Source: Lactobacillus sp. ESL0679 (GTDB lineage Bacteria > Bacillota > Bacilli > Lactobacillales > Lactobacillaceae). From it: 64,000 bases of DNA. Under the pieces are notes generated by a model, which did not search any database, was not told the origin of the DNA, and worked only from the letters and a program-made list of their open reading frames with translations. A program made the position numbers and the translations under genes. The stretch is taken from positions 1 to 64,000 of the forward strand of contig NZ_JAQTIG010000005.1 of the NCBI RefSeq assembly GCF_029433515.1. The letters are read 5' to 3'. Below are positions 24,768 through 33,294 of the stretch, piece by piece (the stretch's first letter is position 1; each line of letters starts with the position of its first letter).

Positions 24768-26015
24768 TTAATCTTCAAAAATAATTTTAGCTACTCTAAC
24801 ACACCAATCTGTCCCATAGGTGTATCCACTGGTGTCAATTGTCAATATACCTGAATTTGGATCATGCATGAAATAAAGTTCGGCATTATTGTCAAGCCAG
24901 ATAATTCGCTTTATTTTTTTGAAAAATCCTGTGAACGAGCGTAAATTAATTCCTTCACCACCTAGGACAACATTTTTATCACCAACAATATTTAGATCAT
25001 GAATAAACAAATAACTGTTATTTGTGTTACCCAGTACTAAATCTTTGGTATGACCACTCGCACTAACATCTTTAAGAGGGTGAGTATTATAAATTGCTTC
25101 CGAGTATGTATTAGTCCATTTACCAATTTCTTGCATAATAGCTTGGTTAGTTAGTGGGATTGTACCTGTGCCAGTTAGTCCAATATTAATTAGGATATTT
25201 GCACCAATACCACGAATATGAACAATATTTTCAATTAATTCTTTAACCGATTTAAAGTTTAGATCATTTTGAGCATATCCCCAGTGATTATTCATTGTTA
25301 TTGAAGATTCACCAGCTAAATATTTATTATTAAATCCATGATTTATCTTGTTGGGAGTTTGTCGTTCATAAGTAACTACATCAATTTCTGGATCAACAAT
25401 TTGACCGCCATTTTCTAATCCAGTGTTGTTGATAATGATTGCTTTAGGCTGATATTTGCGGATAGTGCCATATAATTTTGGCAACTGCCAATCTGCATCT
25501 TTTTTATCCCAATTGCCATCGAACCAGAAGCCACTAATTTTACCATAGTTTTTACAAAGCAATTTAACTGACTTTAATAAATAATCTAAATATTCATTAA
25601 AATGATCATGATAAAGCTCAGAGTGCCAGTCATAAGTTGCAACATAAAAGAAGGGAGCGATGTCAGCATCTCGACAAGCTGACACAAATTCTTGGATTAA
25701 ATCCCTGTGCGCTGGGCTATGCATAACGTCAAAGTTTGATAGTCCGTGAGTATCATATAAGAAAAAGCCTTCATGATGCTTAGTGGTTAAAACGATGTAC
25801 TTTGCCCCCATTTGTTTTGCTACAGCTACTATTTTTTTAGCATTAAAATCTTTAGCGCTAAAAGTATTAATTAATTTCTCATACTTGTCCCGATCTATAT
25901 GATGAATATATTCTGTCCATTCTCCTTGAGATAATTGTGAGTATAAACCCCAATGAATGAAAAGACCAATACCCATTTTCTCGAATTTTTTAATTCTAGG
26001 AAATACTTTAATCAA
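24768..26015 (-). CDS. GH29 alpha-L-fucosidase, intracellular
   Basis: A 415-residue GH29 enzyme releasing L-fucose from glycans. Clear motifs: MGIGLFIHWGLYS near residue 14, LTTKHHEGFFLYD (about 76-88), the nucleophile segment GFWFDGNWD (about 162-170), and the C-terminal INIGLTGTGTIP. No signal peptide or cell-wall anchor, so the substrate must be a small imported fucoside. Start is TTG at 26015, with AGGAGG 7 bases upstream on the minus strand. No transporter or fucose catabolic gene is adjacent. It is convergent to the muropeptide operon. Confidence 0.9.
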   Translation of the reverse strand: MIKVFPRIKKFEKMGIGLFIHWGLYSQLSQGEWTEYIHHIDRDKYEKLINTFSAKDFNAKKIVAVAKQMGAKYIVLTTKHHEGFFLYDTHGLSNFDVMHSPAHRDLIQEFVSACRDADIAPFFYVATYDWHSELYHDHFNEYLDYLLKSVKLLCKNYGKISGFWFDGNWDKKDADWQLPKLYGTIRKYQPKAIIINNTGLENGGQIVDPEIDVVTYERQTPNKINHGFNNKYLAGESSITMNNHWGYAQNDLNFKSVKELIENIVHIRGIGANILINIGLTGTGTIPLTNQAIMQEIGKWTNTYSEAIYNTHPLKDVSASGHTKDLVLGNTNNSYLFIHDLNIVGDKNVVLGGEGINLRSFTGFFKKIKRIIWLDNNAELYFMHDPNSGILTIDTSGYTYGTDWCVRVAKIIFED

Positions 26016-26252
26016 TGGTTCTCCTCCTAATGAAATATATATTAATACTAATTAAACCATGTTTGTTACTGTAAAGCTAGATGATTTATAGCCAAAAATG
26101 AAACTGCTATCATTAATATCATAATTGCTTTGTGGTGGCTTTAAAACTGATAATTTAATTTGTATTTAAAAGATTTTATTTAGAGTAAGCAATATCTGTA
26201 TAATTGTGTAACTGGTTTTGCCAAGATAAGTATTATCAAAGTAAATTTTAAG

Positions 26253-26279
26253 TTACTTTTGTTATCATTGTGGTATACT
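26253..26279 (+). promoter_or_regulatory. Promoter before the TPP riboswitch
   Basis: An extended -10 (TGGTATACT, hexamer at 26274-26279) with a weak TTACTT -35 at 26253-26258. It ends about 20 bases before the riboswitch. Confidence 0.55.
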
Positions 26280-26296
26280 ATTTTTAATTAAAAATT

Positions 26297-26370
26297 AGTC
26301 ACTAGGGGTGCCAATAGCTGAGAATTACCCTCGGAACCTGAACAGGACAATGCCTGCGTTAGGGAAGTGT
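26297..26370 (+). promoter_or_regulatory. TPP riboswitch (THI-box)
   Basis: Core motifs are all present: AGGGGTGCC, GCTGAGA, ACCCTCGGAACCTGA, CAGGACAATGCCTGCG and TAGGGAAG. It should bind thiamine pyrophosphate and shut down the three downstream S-component genes. Confidence 0.95.
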
Positions 26371-26390
26371 TTGAACAAGCATTTAATTTG

Positions 26391-26428
26391 TACTCCTTCT
26401 GACTTAAAAGTTAGTTAGGAGTATTTTT
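26391..26428 (+). terminator. TPP riboswitch expression platform
   Basis: A hairpin with TACTCCT (26391-26397) and AGGAGTA (26417-26423) as outer arms, then T5 and immediately the ATG at 26429. The 3' arm is itself the Shine-Dalgarno AGGAG, so the same hairpin can terminate transcription and block initiation. Confidence 0.8.
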
Positions 26429-27007
26429 ATGTTTACAAGATCATCAAAATGGAATGTTAAGTCGGTAATTTTGGTCGCATTGATTGGAATTATTATGGGA
26501 GTAATTTATACTTACGGCTTTAATTGGGCCTACAACATCATTAAAATGGCACTTGTACCTACGGGCTTTGCACCGGTAACGGACACCGTCTTTTCGGGCT
26601 TATGGCTAATGGCAGCACCACTTGCAATGTACTTTGTCCCGACAATTGGCTCTGGTACAATTGGTGAAGTTTTGGCTTCAATTGTAGAAATGGCAATTGG
26701 TGGTCAATGGGGCGCAATAACGGTTATTTCGGGTTTGATTCAGGGAGCAACGAATGAAATTGGCTTTTTCCCGAAAACCGCACGTTACCAAAACTTTTCT
26801 TGGAAGAGTGTGATGATTGGTGCCTTCTTTGCCGGATTAGGAATCTTTATTCCGTCATATATTCTTTATGGTTGGGGTAAATTTAATATGACAGTGCAAA
26901 TTGTTATGTTTATTACTAACATGATTTCGGCACTTGTCTTTGATGGTGTGCTGGTTAAATTAATCGCTAATCTGTTTGACCGCACGCTAAAGCCGCACCT
27001 TGCATAA
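26429..27007 (+). CDS. ECF transporter S component, YkoE-like (copy 1)
   Basis: A 192-residue membrane protein with about five hydrophobic segments, of the YkoE type, the substrate-binding subunit of thiamine/hydroxymethylpyrimidine ECF transporters. Conserved stretches are FSGLWLMAAPLAMYFVP (about 52-68), GQWGAITVISGLIQGATNEIG (about 92-112) and a C-terminal FDGVLVKL. TPP riboswitch control supports a thiamine-related substrate. First of three tandem paralogues of identical length. The ATPase and T-subunit genes (ykoC/ykoD type) are absent here, so it probably shares a housekeeping ECF module. Confidence 0.87.
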   Translation: MFTRSSKWNVKSVILVALIGIIMGVIYTYGFNWAYNIIKMALVPTGFAPVTDTVFSGLWLMAAPLAMYFVPTIGSGTIGEVLASIVEMAIGGQWGAITVISGLIQGATNEIGFFPKTARYQNFSWKSVMIGAFFAGLGIFIPSYILYGWGKFNMTVQIVMFITNMISALVFDGVLVKLIANLFDRTLKPHLA

Positions 27008-27020
27008 ATCGAGGCCAATT

Positions 27021-27599
27021 ATGTTTACAAGATCATCAAAATGGAATATCAAAGCTATTATTTTAGTCGCCTTAATTGGGATTTTGATGGGTATCTTTTA
27101 TACCTATGGTACCAATTGGCTTTATAATTTGGTTAAAATGTTGCTGCTGCCAACGGGGTACGCTCCGGCAACCGACGCCTTTTTTGCTGGCTTATGGTTA
27201 ATGGCGGCACCGCTTGCGATGTATTTTGTCCCGACAGCTGGCTCAGGATTAGTGGGCGAATTGCTGGCTTCAATCGTAGAAATGGCTTGTGGCGGCCAGT
27301 GGGGTGTCACCACTGTAGTTTCTGGATTAATGCAAGGCTTAACGAATGAAATTGGCTTTTTCCCGAAAAAATTCCGCTACCAAAGATTTTCTTGGCGCAG
27401 CGTTTTGACTGGTTCATTTTTTGCTAGTTTTGGCTTTTTTATACCGTGCTATCTAATGTATGGTTGGTATAAATTTGCGGTTAATGTGCAAATTGTGATG
27501 TTCTTTGTCAGTATCATCTCGTCAGTGTTGTTTGACGGAGTGTTGGTTAAATTAATTACTAACCTGTTTGATCGCGTATTAAAGCCAAAAGTGAAATAG
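27021..27599 (+). CDS. ECF transporter S component, YkoE-like (copy 2)
   Basis: 192 residues, starting with the same MFTRSSKWN as copy 1. I chose ATG 27021 over the upstream in-frame start at 27000 because GAGG sits 7 bases before it and the resulting length equals that of both neighbours. Its GLWLMAAPLAMYFVPTAGSG and GLTNEIGFFPKK segments align with copy 1 without gaps. The gap to copy 1 is 13 bases. Confidence 0.87.
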   Translation: MFTRSSKWNIKAIILVALIGILMGIFYTYGTNWLYNLVKMLLLPTGYAPATDAFFAGLWLMAAPLAMYFVPTAGSGLVGELLASIVEMACGGQWGVTTVVSGLMQGLTNEIGFFPKKFRYQRFSWRSVLTGSFFASFGFFIPCYLMYGWYKFAVNVQIVMFFVSIISSVLFDGVLVKLITNLFDRVLKPKVK

Positions 27600-27604
27600 A
27601 TAAA

Positions 27605-28183
27605 ATGATTACTAAATATTCAAAATGGAATATCAAGGCAATTATTTTAGTTGTCTTAGTTGGAATAATAGTTGGTTTTATTTATGAATTTGGTGTAGAT
27701 AATTTGTATAACTTAGGTAAGATTTTGCTGCTGCCAACGGGCTTTGCACCAGTGGCCGATGCTTTATTTACAGGGTTATGGTTAATTGCAGCACCACTGG
27801 CGGTGTACTTTGTACCATTGCCTGGAGCAGGTATCATTGGAGAATTTTTAGCTTCTGTTGTAGAAATGCTTTTAGGTGGTCAATGGGGTGCAATGACAAT
27901 TTTTTCAGGACTTATTCAAGGTGCAACCAATGAAATTGGCTTTTTCTCGAAAAAGTCCCGCTACCAAAGATTTACATGGAAGAGTGTTTTAATTGGGGCA
28001 GCCTGTGCAGGCGTAAGTTCGTTTATTAGACGTTATATTATTTATGGTCTGGGTTACTATCAATGGCAATTACAAATAATGTTGTTAATAATTGATATCT
28101 TATCTGCACTTTTGTTTGACGGAGTGTTGGTCAAATTAATTACTAACCTGTTTGATCGGGCGTTACAGCCAAGAATAGAATAA
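27605..28183 (+). CDS. ECF transporter S component, YkoE-like (copy 3)
   Basis: 192 residues, 5 bases after copy 2, and the most diverged of the three: MITKYSKWNIK start, GFIYEFGVDNLYN, and SSFIRRYIIYGLGYYQWQ in the last third, where substrate-facing loops may differ. Framework residues (GLWLIAAPLAVYFVP, GATNEIGFFSKKSRYQRF, FDGVLVKLITNLFDR) are kept, so it looks functional rather than decaying. Different vitamers or precursors per copy is a possibility. Confidence 0.86.
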   Translation: MITKYSKWNIKAIILVVLVGIIVGFIYEFGVDNLYNLGKILLLPTGFAPVADALFTGLWLIAAPLAVYFVPLPGAGIIGEFLASVVEMLLGGQWGAMTIFSGLIQGATNEIGFFSKKSRYQRFTWKSVLIGAACAGVSSFIRRYIIYGLGYYQWQLQIMLLIIDILSALLFDGVLVKLITNLFDRALQPRIE

Positions 28184-28195
28184 TTTTAAGTAGAC

Positions 28196-28227
28196 AAAAA
28201 GGTCGAGGATAATTCCTCGGCCTTTTT
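28196..28227. terminator. Bidirectional terminator
   Basis: AAAAAGGTCGAGG/CCTCGGCCTTTTT stem with a 5-6-base loop between copy 3 and the convergent udk. Confidence 0.88.
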
Positions 28228-28870
28228 AATTAGTTACTTCTTTTCGTAAAATTGCGTGGACTTTAGTGGTTAACATGTCGATTGCAACATCATTTGCGCC
28301 GCCTTCGGGAACAATGATGTCAGCGTAACGCTTGGTTGGCTCAATGAATTGGTGGTACATTGGCTTAACTGTGCTTAAGTATTGGCTAATTACGGAGTCA
28401 ATTGAACGGCCACGTTCATTAATGTCGCGTTCAAGTCGTCTGATGAAGCGGATGTCGTCGTCGGTATCAACGTAGACCTTGATGTCCATTAAGTCCCGAA
28501 TTTCTTCGCTTCCTAAAACCAAAATTCCTTCAAGAATGATGATGTCAGCAGGTTCAATATGAATAGTTTCACTGCTTCTTGTGTGTTCTTTAAAGTCGTA
28601 AACTGGCATTTCAATTGGCTTGTAGTTAAGTAAGTCGTTGATTTGTGCCTTAAGCAAGGGAATATCGAATGCATCGGGATGGTCATAATTAATCTTCATC
28701 CGTTCGCTCATCGGAATACCGGTATTATCCTTGTAGTATGAATCCTGCGTCATAATTAGGACGTGTTCATTTTCCTGCATTTGGTCAACAATTTTGTGGG
28801 CAATCGTTGTTTTTCCACTGCCCGAACCGCCGGTAATCCCAATTACGACGGGTTTTTCAAGTTTAGACAT
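28226..28870 (-). CDS. udk: Uridine kinase
   Basis: A 214-residue P-loop kinase phosphorylating uridine and cytidine in pyrimidine salvage. Walker [15 protein letters not shown] (about residues 12-25), the DSYYKD and NYDHPDAFD substrate motifs (about 43 and 60), and the [13 protein letters not shown] lid (about 143-155) are all present. GGAGAG precedes the ATG on the minus strand. Family-typical length. Confidence 0.95.
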   Translation of the reverse strand: MSKLEKPVVIGITGGSGSGKTTIAHKIVDQMQENEHVLIMTQDSYYKDNTGIPMSERMKINYDHPDAFDIPLLKAQINDLLNYKPIEMPVYDFKEHTRSSETIHIEPADIIILEGILVLGSEEIRDLMDIKVYVDTDDDIRFIRRLERDINERGRSIDSVISQYLSTVKPMYHQFIEPTKRYADIIVPEGGANDVAIDMLTTKVHAILRKEVTN

Positions 28871-29036
28871 TCAGACTCTCCTTTTTTATCACATAACATT
28901 CTACTTTAGTTTGAGTTGAAATACCACTGATAAAGTGATAAATAGCAGATTTTAAATTAAAATAACCGATTTCGCCTTGAACAGTTTTTGTAAAACCGCT
29001 AACATAATTGTGAAATGAATTTACGGAGCAAGTGGT

Positions 29037-31790
29037 ATGAATATTAAAGCGAAAATATTATCTTTAATTAAGGAAAATAATCAATCTGAAGGACACTTTT
29101 TATCAACTAGTGACTTAGCAAATAAATTAAATGTTAAAAGAAATACGGTCAGCCATTATCTTAATCAATTGGTAAAAGAAAATCAGATTATTAAAATTAA
29201 CACTCGGCCTGTGATTTTTGTAGATCGCTCTAATGTCGGGCAAGACAGCGATCAGCCGTTGAAGCAGGAGTATGCAAGTATTGCGGAATTGAAGCAGGGT
29301 CTTTCTGGTTCTGATACTTTTAAAAGCGTGATTGGCCATGACCAGTCACTTTATAGCCAGATTAGAAAGCTGAAAGCAGCAGCGTCTTATCCTGGGAGGT
29401 TGCCAATTTTAATTAATGGTCAAACAGGAACGGGTAAAAGCTACATTGCGCGAAAGTTTTTTGATTATTGTGTAGAAAAAGGATATATTGCCGCACAAGG
29501 AAAATTTGTCAGTTTTAACTGTGCGGAATACGCGGATAATCCGGAATTATTGACTAGTACATTATTTGGTTATGCCAAAGGAGCATTCACTGGTGCCGAC
29601 GAAGCCCATAAAGGATTGTTTGATGAGGCCGATAATGGCATGCTATTTTTGGATGAGGTTCACAGACTAGATCCTAAGGGTCAAGAAAAACTATTTTCTT
29701 ATCTTGATACAGGAACAGTCTCCTCATTAGGTGAAGCCGCGGAAAAAAGACAGGTAAATGTGCGCTTAATTTGTGCTACTACCGAAGATATTCAGAGCAG
29801 CTTTTTATCGACCTTTATTCGCCGGATTCCAGTTCAGATTACAATGCCACCGTTGAAGGAAAGGACTTCTAACGAAATCCGTTCTTTAATAATTTACTTT
29901 TATATCCAACATGCCAAGAAAATTGGGCGAAGTTTACAAATTAATAATCAAGTCTTTGCGACGCTGATGAACATGGATTTCAAAAGTAATATTGGTCAAT
30001 TGAAAAATGCCGTTTTACTGTCTGTTGCCAGTGCTTTGGGCGAAGCTGACTCAGCTGGCACAGTGCAAGTTAAACTTGGGGATCTTCCGCAAGATATTTT
30101 GCTTTCTGAGGTTAATTTGGATAAGCAGGGGATGTCGCAATCGCAGAGCGATATTGTCATTAACCCAGAAAGTAAGTTAACCGATTTTGTGAATAACCGC
30201 CAAAGCATTAACTATATTAAGCAAACTTTTGAAAATATTTTTTCCATGTATGAGCAGGAGGATTTTTCCTCTTTTCAAGTTAAGGCTTTTTCTAAAGTTA
30301 ATGCCTTATGTGATTACTTAGTTTTTAAAAAAGATGTTTTAGATATTGGTGAGCTGCCGCTGGATTTTATTAAAAAGTCACTTAATAGTGAAATAGGATA
30401 CTTGCAGGATGACTTGCGTAATGACTTTAATGGTAATCTTATCGTTGCTATTTCCTATTATTTTTATTTTAGGCAAGAAAGTTGCTGGTCCGTTTCACCA
30501 CATGAGGGACAACTGGCAACCGAGATAATTACTAAAATGAATGAAAGTAATTATACTGCTCAGGTTGTTCAAACGGTTATTAATGTTGTAAGTAAAATGC
30601 TAAATTTGCATACTGATGAAATTGATAATCTTTTTTTGACGATCTATCTTAGTGGCGTACAACGTAAGAAAAATTCTGGCCTGATACATTGTATTTTGCT
30701 GGCTCATGGCTATTCGACTGCTAGTAGTATTGCGGACACAGTTAATAAAATTGCTGGAGAACCGCTTTTGGATGCCTTTGACATGCCGATTGATATTCAA
30801 ACAGAAGATATTGCCCAAAAAGTTTCGAATTATATTCATGTTCGGCACGTAACTAATGGCTTAATCTTAATGGCCGATATGGGTTCTTTAGAGAAAATTC
30901 CGGAATTACTCAAAAAAGATTTAAACTTTCCTGTGGTTATTTTTAATAATGTTTCTACTCAATTAGCACTGTTTGTGGCAAGTTATGTTAAAGAGCGTCG
31001 GCCAATTGACACGATTGTACAGAAGATGGACAAAGTAATTCATAATGATTATCGAATTGTTTATCCCAAGATGGTTAAGCAAAATGTTATTATTGTTTGC
31101 TGCTCAACTGGTGTGGGGACGGCAAATAAGATAAAGGAAATGATTCAGGAAAGTTTGCCAAAAGACGTTGATATTAAGATTATGGCATGTTCGTATGAAT
31201 GGCTAAAAATTGAGGATCAGGAAAGTGCAATTAAAAGAAAATATAATGTTTTAGTTGTGATTGGGACGATTGATCCTAAATATAGCAGCGTCCCATTTAT
31301 TTCTTTAGATCAATTAGTTAATGGCTCTAAAATCAGTTTGCTGCAAGGTACGTTAAAAGATAGCTTGAGTGTAGATGATTTATACAGATTTAATGATTTG
31401 ATTTTGAAAAACTTCAGTATTGAAAGGGTAATTAATTCACTAACAATACTAGATACAAAAGAAGTAATTAAAAATATTGACCTGTGTATCAAGAAAATAG
31501 ATGAGTATCTGGATACAAGGTTGCCTAACCAAACAATTATGGCATTGTATGTACATATCAGTTGCATGATTGAAAGAATAATTCGCAATCAGGTTTTAGA
31601 AATTGAGCCGATAGATTTTAAGATAGATAAGAATAGTCAGGACAACTTTAACTATATCAAGAAGGCATTACGTTTACTTGAGCAAGTTTATAATATTAAG
31701 ATTCCACTTGTGGAAGTCGAGTATATCTATGAATTGATTTTTAAGACTAAGAATAATCAATTAGACTATACAAAAGATGATGATTTTTGA
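29037..31790 (+). CDS. LevR-type sigma-54 PTS activator
   Basis: A 917-residue regulator: DNA-binding HTH (about 1-60), AAA+ domain with Walker A GQTGTGKS (128-135) and the sigma-54 contact loop GAFTGA (182-187), PRD1 (about 390-540, with NLHTDEI), an EIIA-Man-like domain (LLAHGYSTASS, about 552), an EIIB-like domain (IVCCSTGVGTA, about 683) and PRD2 (ALYVHISCMIER, about 832). It should activate RNA polymerase/sigma-54 at the -24/-12 site just downstream and be tuned by PTS phosphorylation. It ends 170 bases before the PTS operon. Such activators control mannose-family PTS operons for fructans, mannose or Amadori products. Confidence 0.93.
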   Translation: MNIKAKILSLIKENNQSEGHFLSTSDLANKLNVKRNTVSHYLNQLVKENQIIKINTRPVIFVDRSNVGQDSDQPLKQEYASIAELKQGLSGSDTFKSVIGHDQSLYSQIRKLKAAASYPGRLPILINGQTGTGKSYIARKFFDYCVEKGYIAAQGKFVSFNCAEYADNPELLTSTLFGYAKGAFTGADEAHKGLFDEADNGMLFLDEVHRLDPKGQEKLFSYLDTGTVSSLGEAAEKRQVNVRLICATTEDIQSSFLSTFIRRIPVQITMPPLKERTSNEIRSLIIYFYIQHAKKIGRSLQINNQVFATLMNMDFKSNIGQLKNAVLLSVASALGEADSAGTVQVKLGDLPQDILLSEVNLDKQGMSQSQSDIVINPESKLTDFVNNRQSINYIKQTFENIFSMYEQEDFSSFQVKAFSKVNALCDYLVFKKDVLDIGELPLDFIKKSLNSEIGYLQDDLRNDFNGNLIVAISYYFYFRQESCWSVSPHEGQLATEIITKMNESNYTAQVVQTVINVVSKMLNLHTDEIDNLFLTIYLSGVQRKKNSGLIHCILLAHGYSTASSIADTVNKIAGEPLLDAFDMPIDIQTEDIAQKVSNYIHVRHVTNGLILMADMGSLEKIPELLKKDLNFPVVIFNNVSTQLALFVASYVKERRPIDTIVQKMDKVIHNDYRIVYPKMVKQNVIIVCCSTGVGTANKIKEMIQESLPKDVDIKIMACSYEWLKIEDQESAIKRKYNVLVVIGTIDPKYSSVPFISLDQLVNGSKISLLQGTLKDSLSVDDLYRFNDLILKNFSIERVINSLTILDTKEVIKNIDLCIKKIDEYLDTRLPNQTIMALYVHISCMIERIIRNQVLEIEPIDFKIDKNSQDNFNYIKKALRLLEQVYNIKIPLVEVEYIYELIFKTKNNQLDYTKDDDF

Positions 31791-31896
31791 CAGTAACTTT
31801 TCAAATAAAATAGTGTCAAATTATATCTAAAAAGTACAAAATGATTTATTAAAAGCGCAATCATAATCATGATTGCGCTTTTTTTGACAGAAACTT
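31784..31896. repeat. 16-base direct repeat flanking the sigma-54 promoter region
   Basis: TTTTTGACAGTAACTT (31784-31799) and TTTTTGACAGAAACTT (31881-31896) differ at one base. The first overlaps the stop codon of the activator gene. The second overlaps the -24 element. Confidence 0.6.
31851..31887 (+). terminator. Terminator after the LevR-type gene
   Basis: AAAAGCGCAATCAT/ATGATTGCGCTTTT stem with a 4-base loop and T tract. It isolates the PTS operon from its regulator. Confidence 0.88.
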
Positions 31897-31912
31897 GGCA
31901 CGAAAATTGCTT
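31895..31912 (+). promoter_or_regulatory. Sigma-54 (-24/-12) promoter of the PTS operon
   Basis: TTGGCAC (31895-31901), 5 bases, TTGCTT (31907-31912): a full match to the TTGGCAC-N5-TTGCW consensus, with the invariant GG and GC dinucleotides correctly spaced. It lies 48 bases before the EIIB start and is preceded by a gene for a sigma-54 activator. Confidence 0.93.
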
Positions 31913-31959
31913 ATATATGTTTGAAGTGCGAATTTAATAATTTTAAAGGAGGAATTACT

Positions 31960-32430
31960 TTGATTAGACTTATGCGAGTAGATCATCGGTTATTACATGG
32001 TCAAGTTGCCTTTTCATGGACACAAGAGCTAGGTGTTAACTGCATTTTGATTGCGAATGATGATGTGCCAAACAATGATATTCGTAAGACAGCGATGAAA
32101 TTAGCTAAACCACAGGGTGTCAAGCTTGTAATTAAGAATGTTGAGAACTCTATCAAGGCCCTGCAAAGTGGCGTTACGGATAAGTATAAATTGTTTATTG
32201 TTGTTGAGTCAGTAGCGGATGCATATGCGTTAGCGACAGCATACCCCAAAATAAAACAAATTAATTTGGGTGGTACTAAGCCAGCTGATGGAACAAAACA
32301 AATCAGTAAGGCAGTTAATCTTACTCCAGACGATGAAAGTAAATTAAATGAACTTATTGAGAAGGGTTGTGAAATTGAAATCAGGCAAGTTCCTAATGAT
32401 AAAAAAGTTTTCTTCAAGGATATTGAATAG
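31960..32430 (+). CDS. PTS mannose-family EIIB
   Basis: A 156-residue IIB with the phospho-His motif RVDHRLLHGQVAFSW at residues 6-20. The start is TTG 31960, with AAAGGAGG ending 7 bases before it. An in-frame ATG at 31921 has no ribosome site. First gene of the sigma-54 operon. Mannose-family IIBs transfer phosphate to sugars such as mannose, fructose, sorbose and, in Gfr/Frl systems, to fructoselysine. Confidence 0.92.
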   Translation: MIRLMRVDHRLLHGQVAFSWTQELGVNCILIANDDVPNNDIRKTAMKLAKPQGVKLVIKNVENSIKALQSGVTDKYKLFIVVESVADAYALATAYPKIKQINLGGTKPADGTKQISKAVNLTPDDESKLNELIEKGCEIEIRQVPNDKKVFFKDIE

Positions 32431-32439
32431 GAATGACTT

Positions 32440-33279
32440 ATGAACAACAAAATTAGTAAAACGCGATTATCAGCGATGAATTATTACTATCGCAACTTTT
32501 CGTTGGACTATTTTTTAGACTCAGTTAGTCAAGATGGGTTAACGAATATTGAATTATGGACTAGTCCGCAACATTTTTGGATTGAAAAAGATGGTCACCA
32601 AGATGTTAAGGAATTAAAAAGAAAAGTAGCAGCCCATCATTTACAAATTATTTGTTTGACACCGCAGCAGAGTAATCCTAATCCGTATAACTTAGCGGCC
32701 AAGGATGAAAGATTGCGCAAAGATTCATTTGGCTATTTTAAAAATCTAATTGATAGTGCAGCAGAGTTAAATGTACATCTAGTTGCTCTTAACTCTGGCT
32801 GGGATTTTTATGATGAAGACCCTGCAGAAGCTTGGGACAGATCAGTTGCAATGCTAAAGAAGGTTGCTGACTATGCGAAGGATCGTGAAGTTAAAATTGC
32901 CATTGAAGCGTTACAACCAGATGAATCGCATCTAGTGAATTCGATTGTTGATTTAAAGCATTATCTAAAAGATGTAGATAAGGATAATGTTGGTGTCAAC
33001 TTGGATTTAGGTGCCATGGCTAGAAATTATGAGACTATTGCACAATATTTTGAATCATTGGGCGAAAAAATAATTCATTGTCATTTCGTTGATGGTAACC
33101 CTGTAGGGCATCGCTGCTGGGGTGAAGGTGAGCGTAATCCCGGAGAAGACTTCAATGTATTTAATTATTATGGCTATCAAGGATATTTTACTTTTGAATT
33201 TGGTCAATCCAAGTATTTTTTAAATCCTGCGGAAACTGAACGAAAAGCATTGCGGTTTTTAAATCCGTTTTTAAAATAG
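32440..33279 (+). CDS. FrlC-like sugar-phosphate epimerase (TIM barrel)
   Basis: A 279-residue AP-endonuclease-2 family TIM barrel. NIELWTSPQHFW (about 37-48), LTPQQSNPNPYNLA (about 73-86, compare the PET/NGYPYN segment of FrlC), IAIEALQPDESHLV (about 148-161) and HCHFVDGNPVGHRCWGEGE (about 213-231) supply the expected metal ligands Glu, Asp, His and Glu. The overall pattern is that of fructoselysine 3-epimerase, which interconverts psicoselysine and fructoselysine. Lying between PTS EIIB and EIIC with an FrlB-like deglycase downstream, that role fits. A tagatose/psicose-type epimerase is the alternative. Confidence 0.8.
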   Translation: MNNKISKTRLSAMNYYYRNFSLDYFLDSVSQDGLTNIELWTSPQHFWIEKDGHQDVKELKRKVAAHHLQIICLTPQQSNPNPYNLAAKDERLRKDSFGYFKNLIDSAAELNVHLVALNSGWDFYDEDPAEAWDRSVAMLKKVADYAKDREVKIAIEALQPDESHLVNSIVDLKHYLKDVDKDNVGVNLDLGAMARNYETIAQYFESLGEKIIHCHFVDGNPVGHRCWGEGERNPGEDFNVFNYYGYQGYFTFEFGQSKYFLNPAETERKALRFLNPFLK

Positions 33280-33294
33280 ATGGGAGAAATAAAC

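Noticed and set aside
26429-28183. That the three tandem genes are one sequence duplicated by assembly error.
   Set aside because: They differ clearly in sequence while keeping length and framework, so they are genuine paralogues.
32001-32450. A 149-codon minus-strand frame opposite PTS EIIB.
   Set aside because: It is the shadow of a well-supported EIIB gene.
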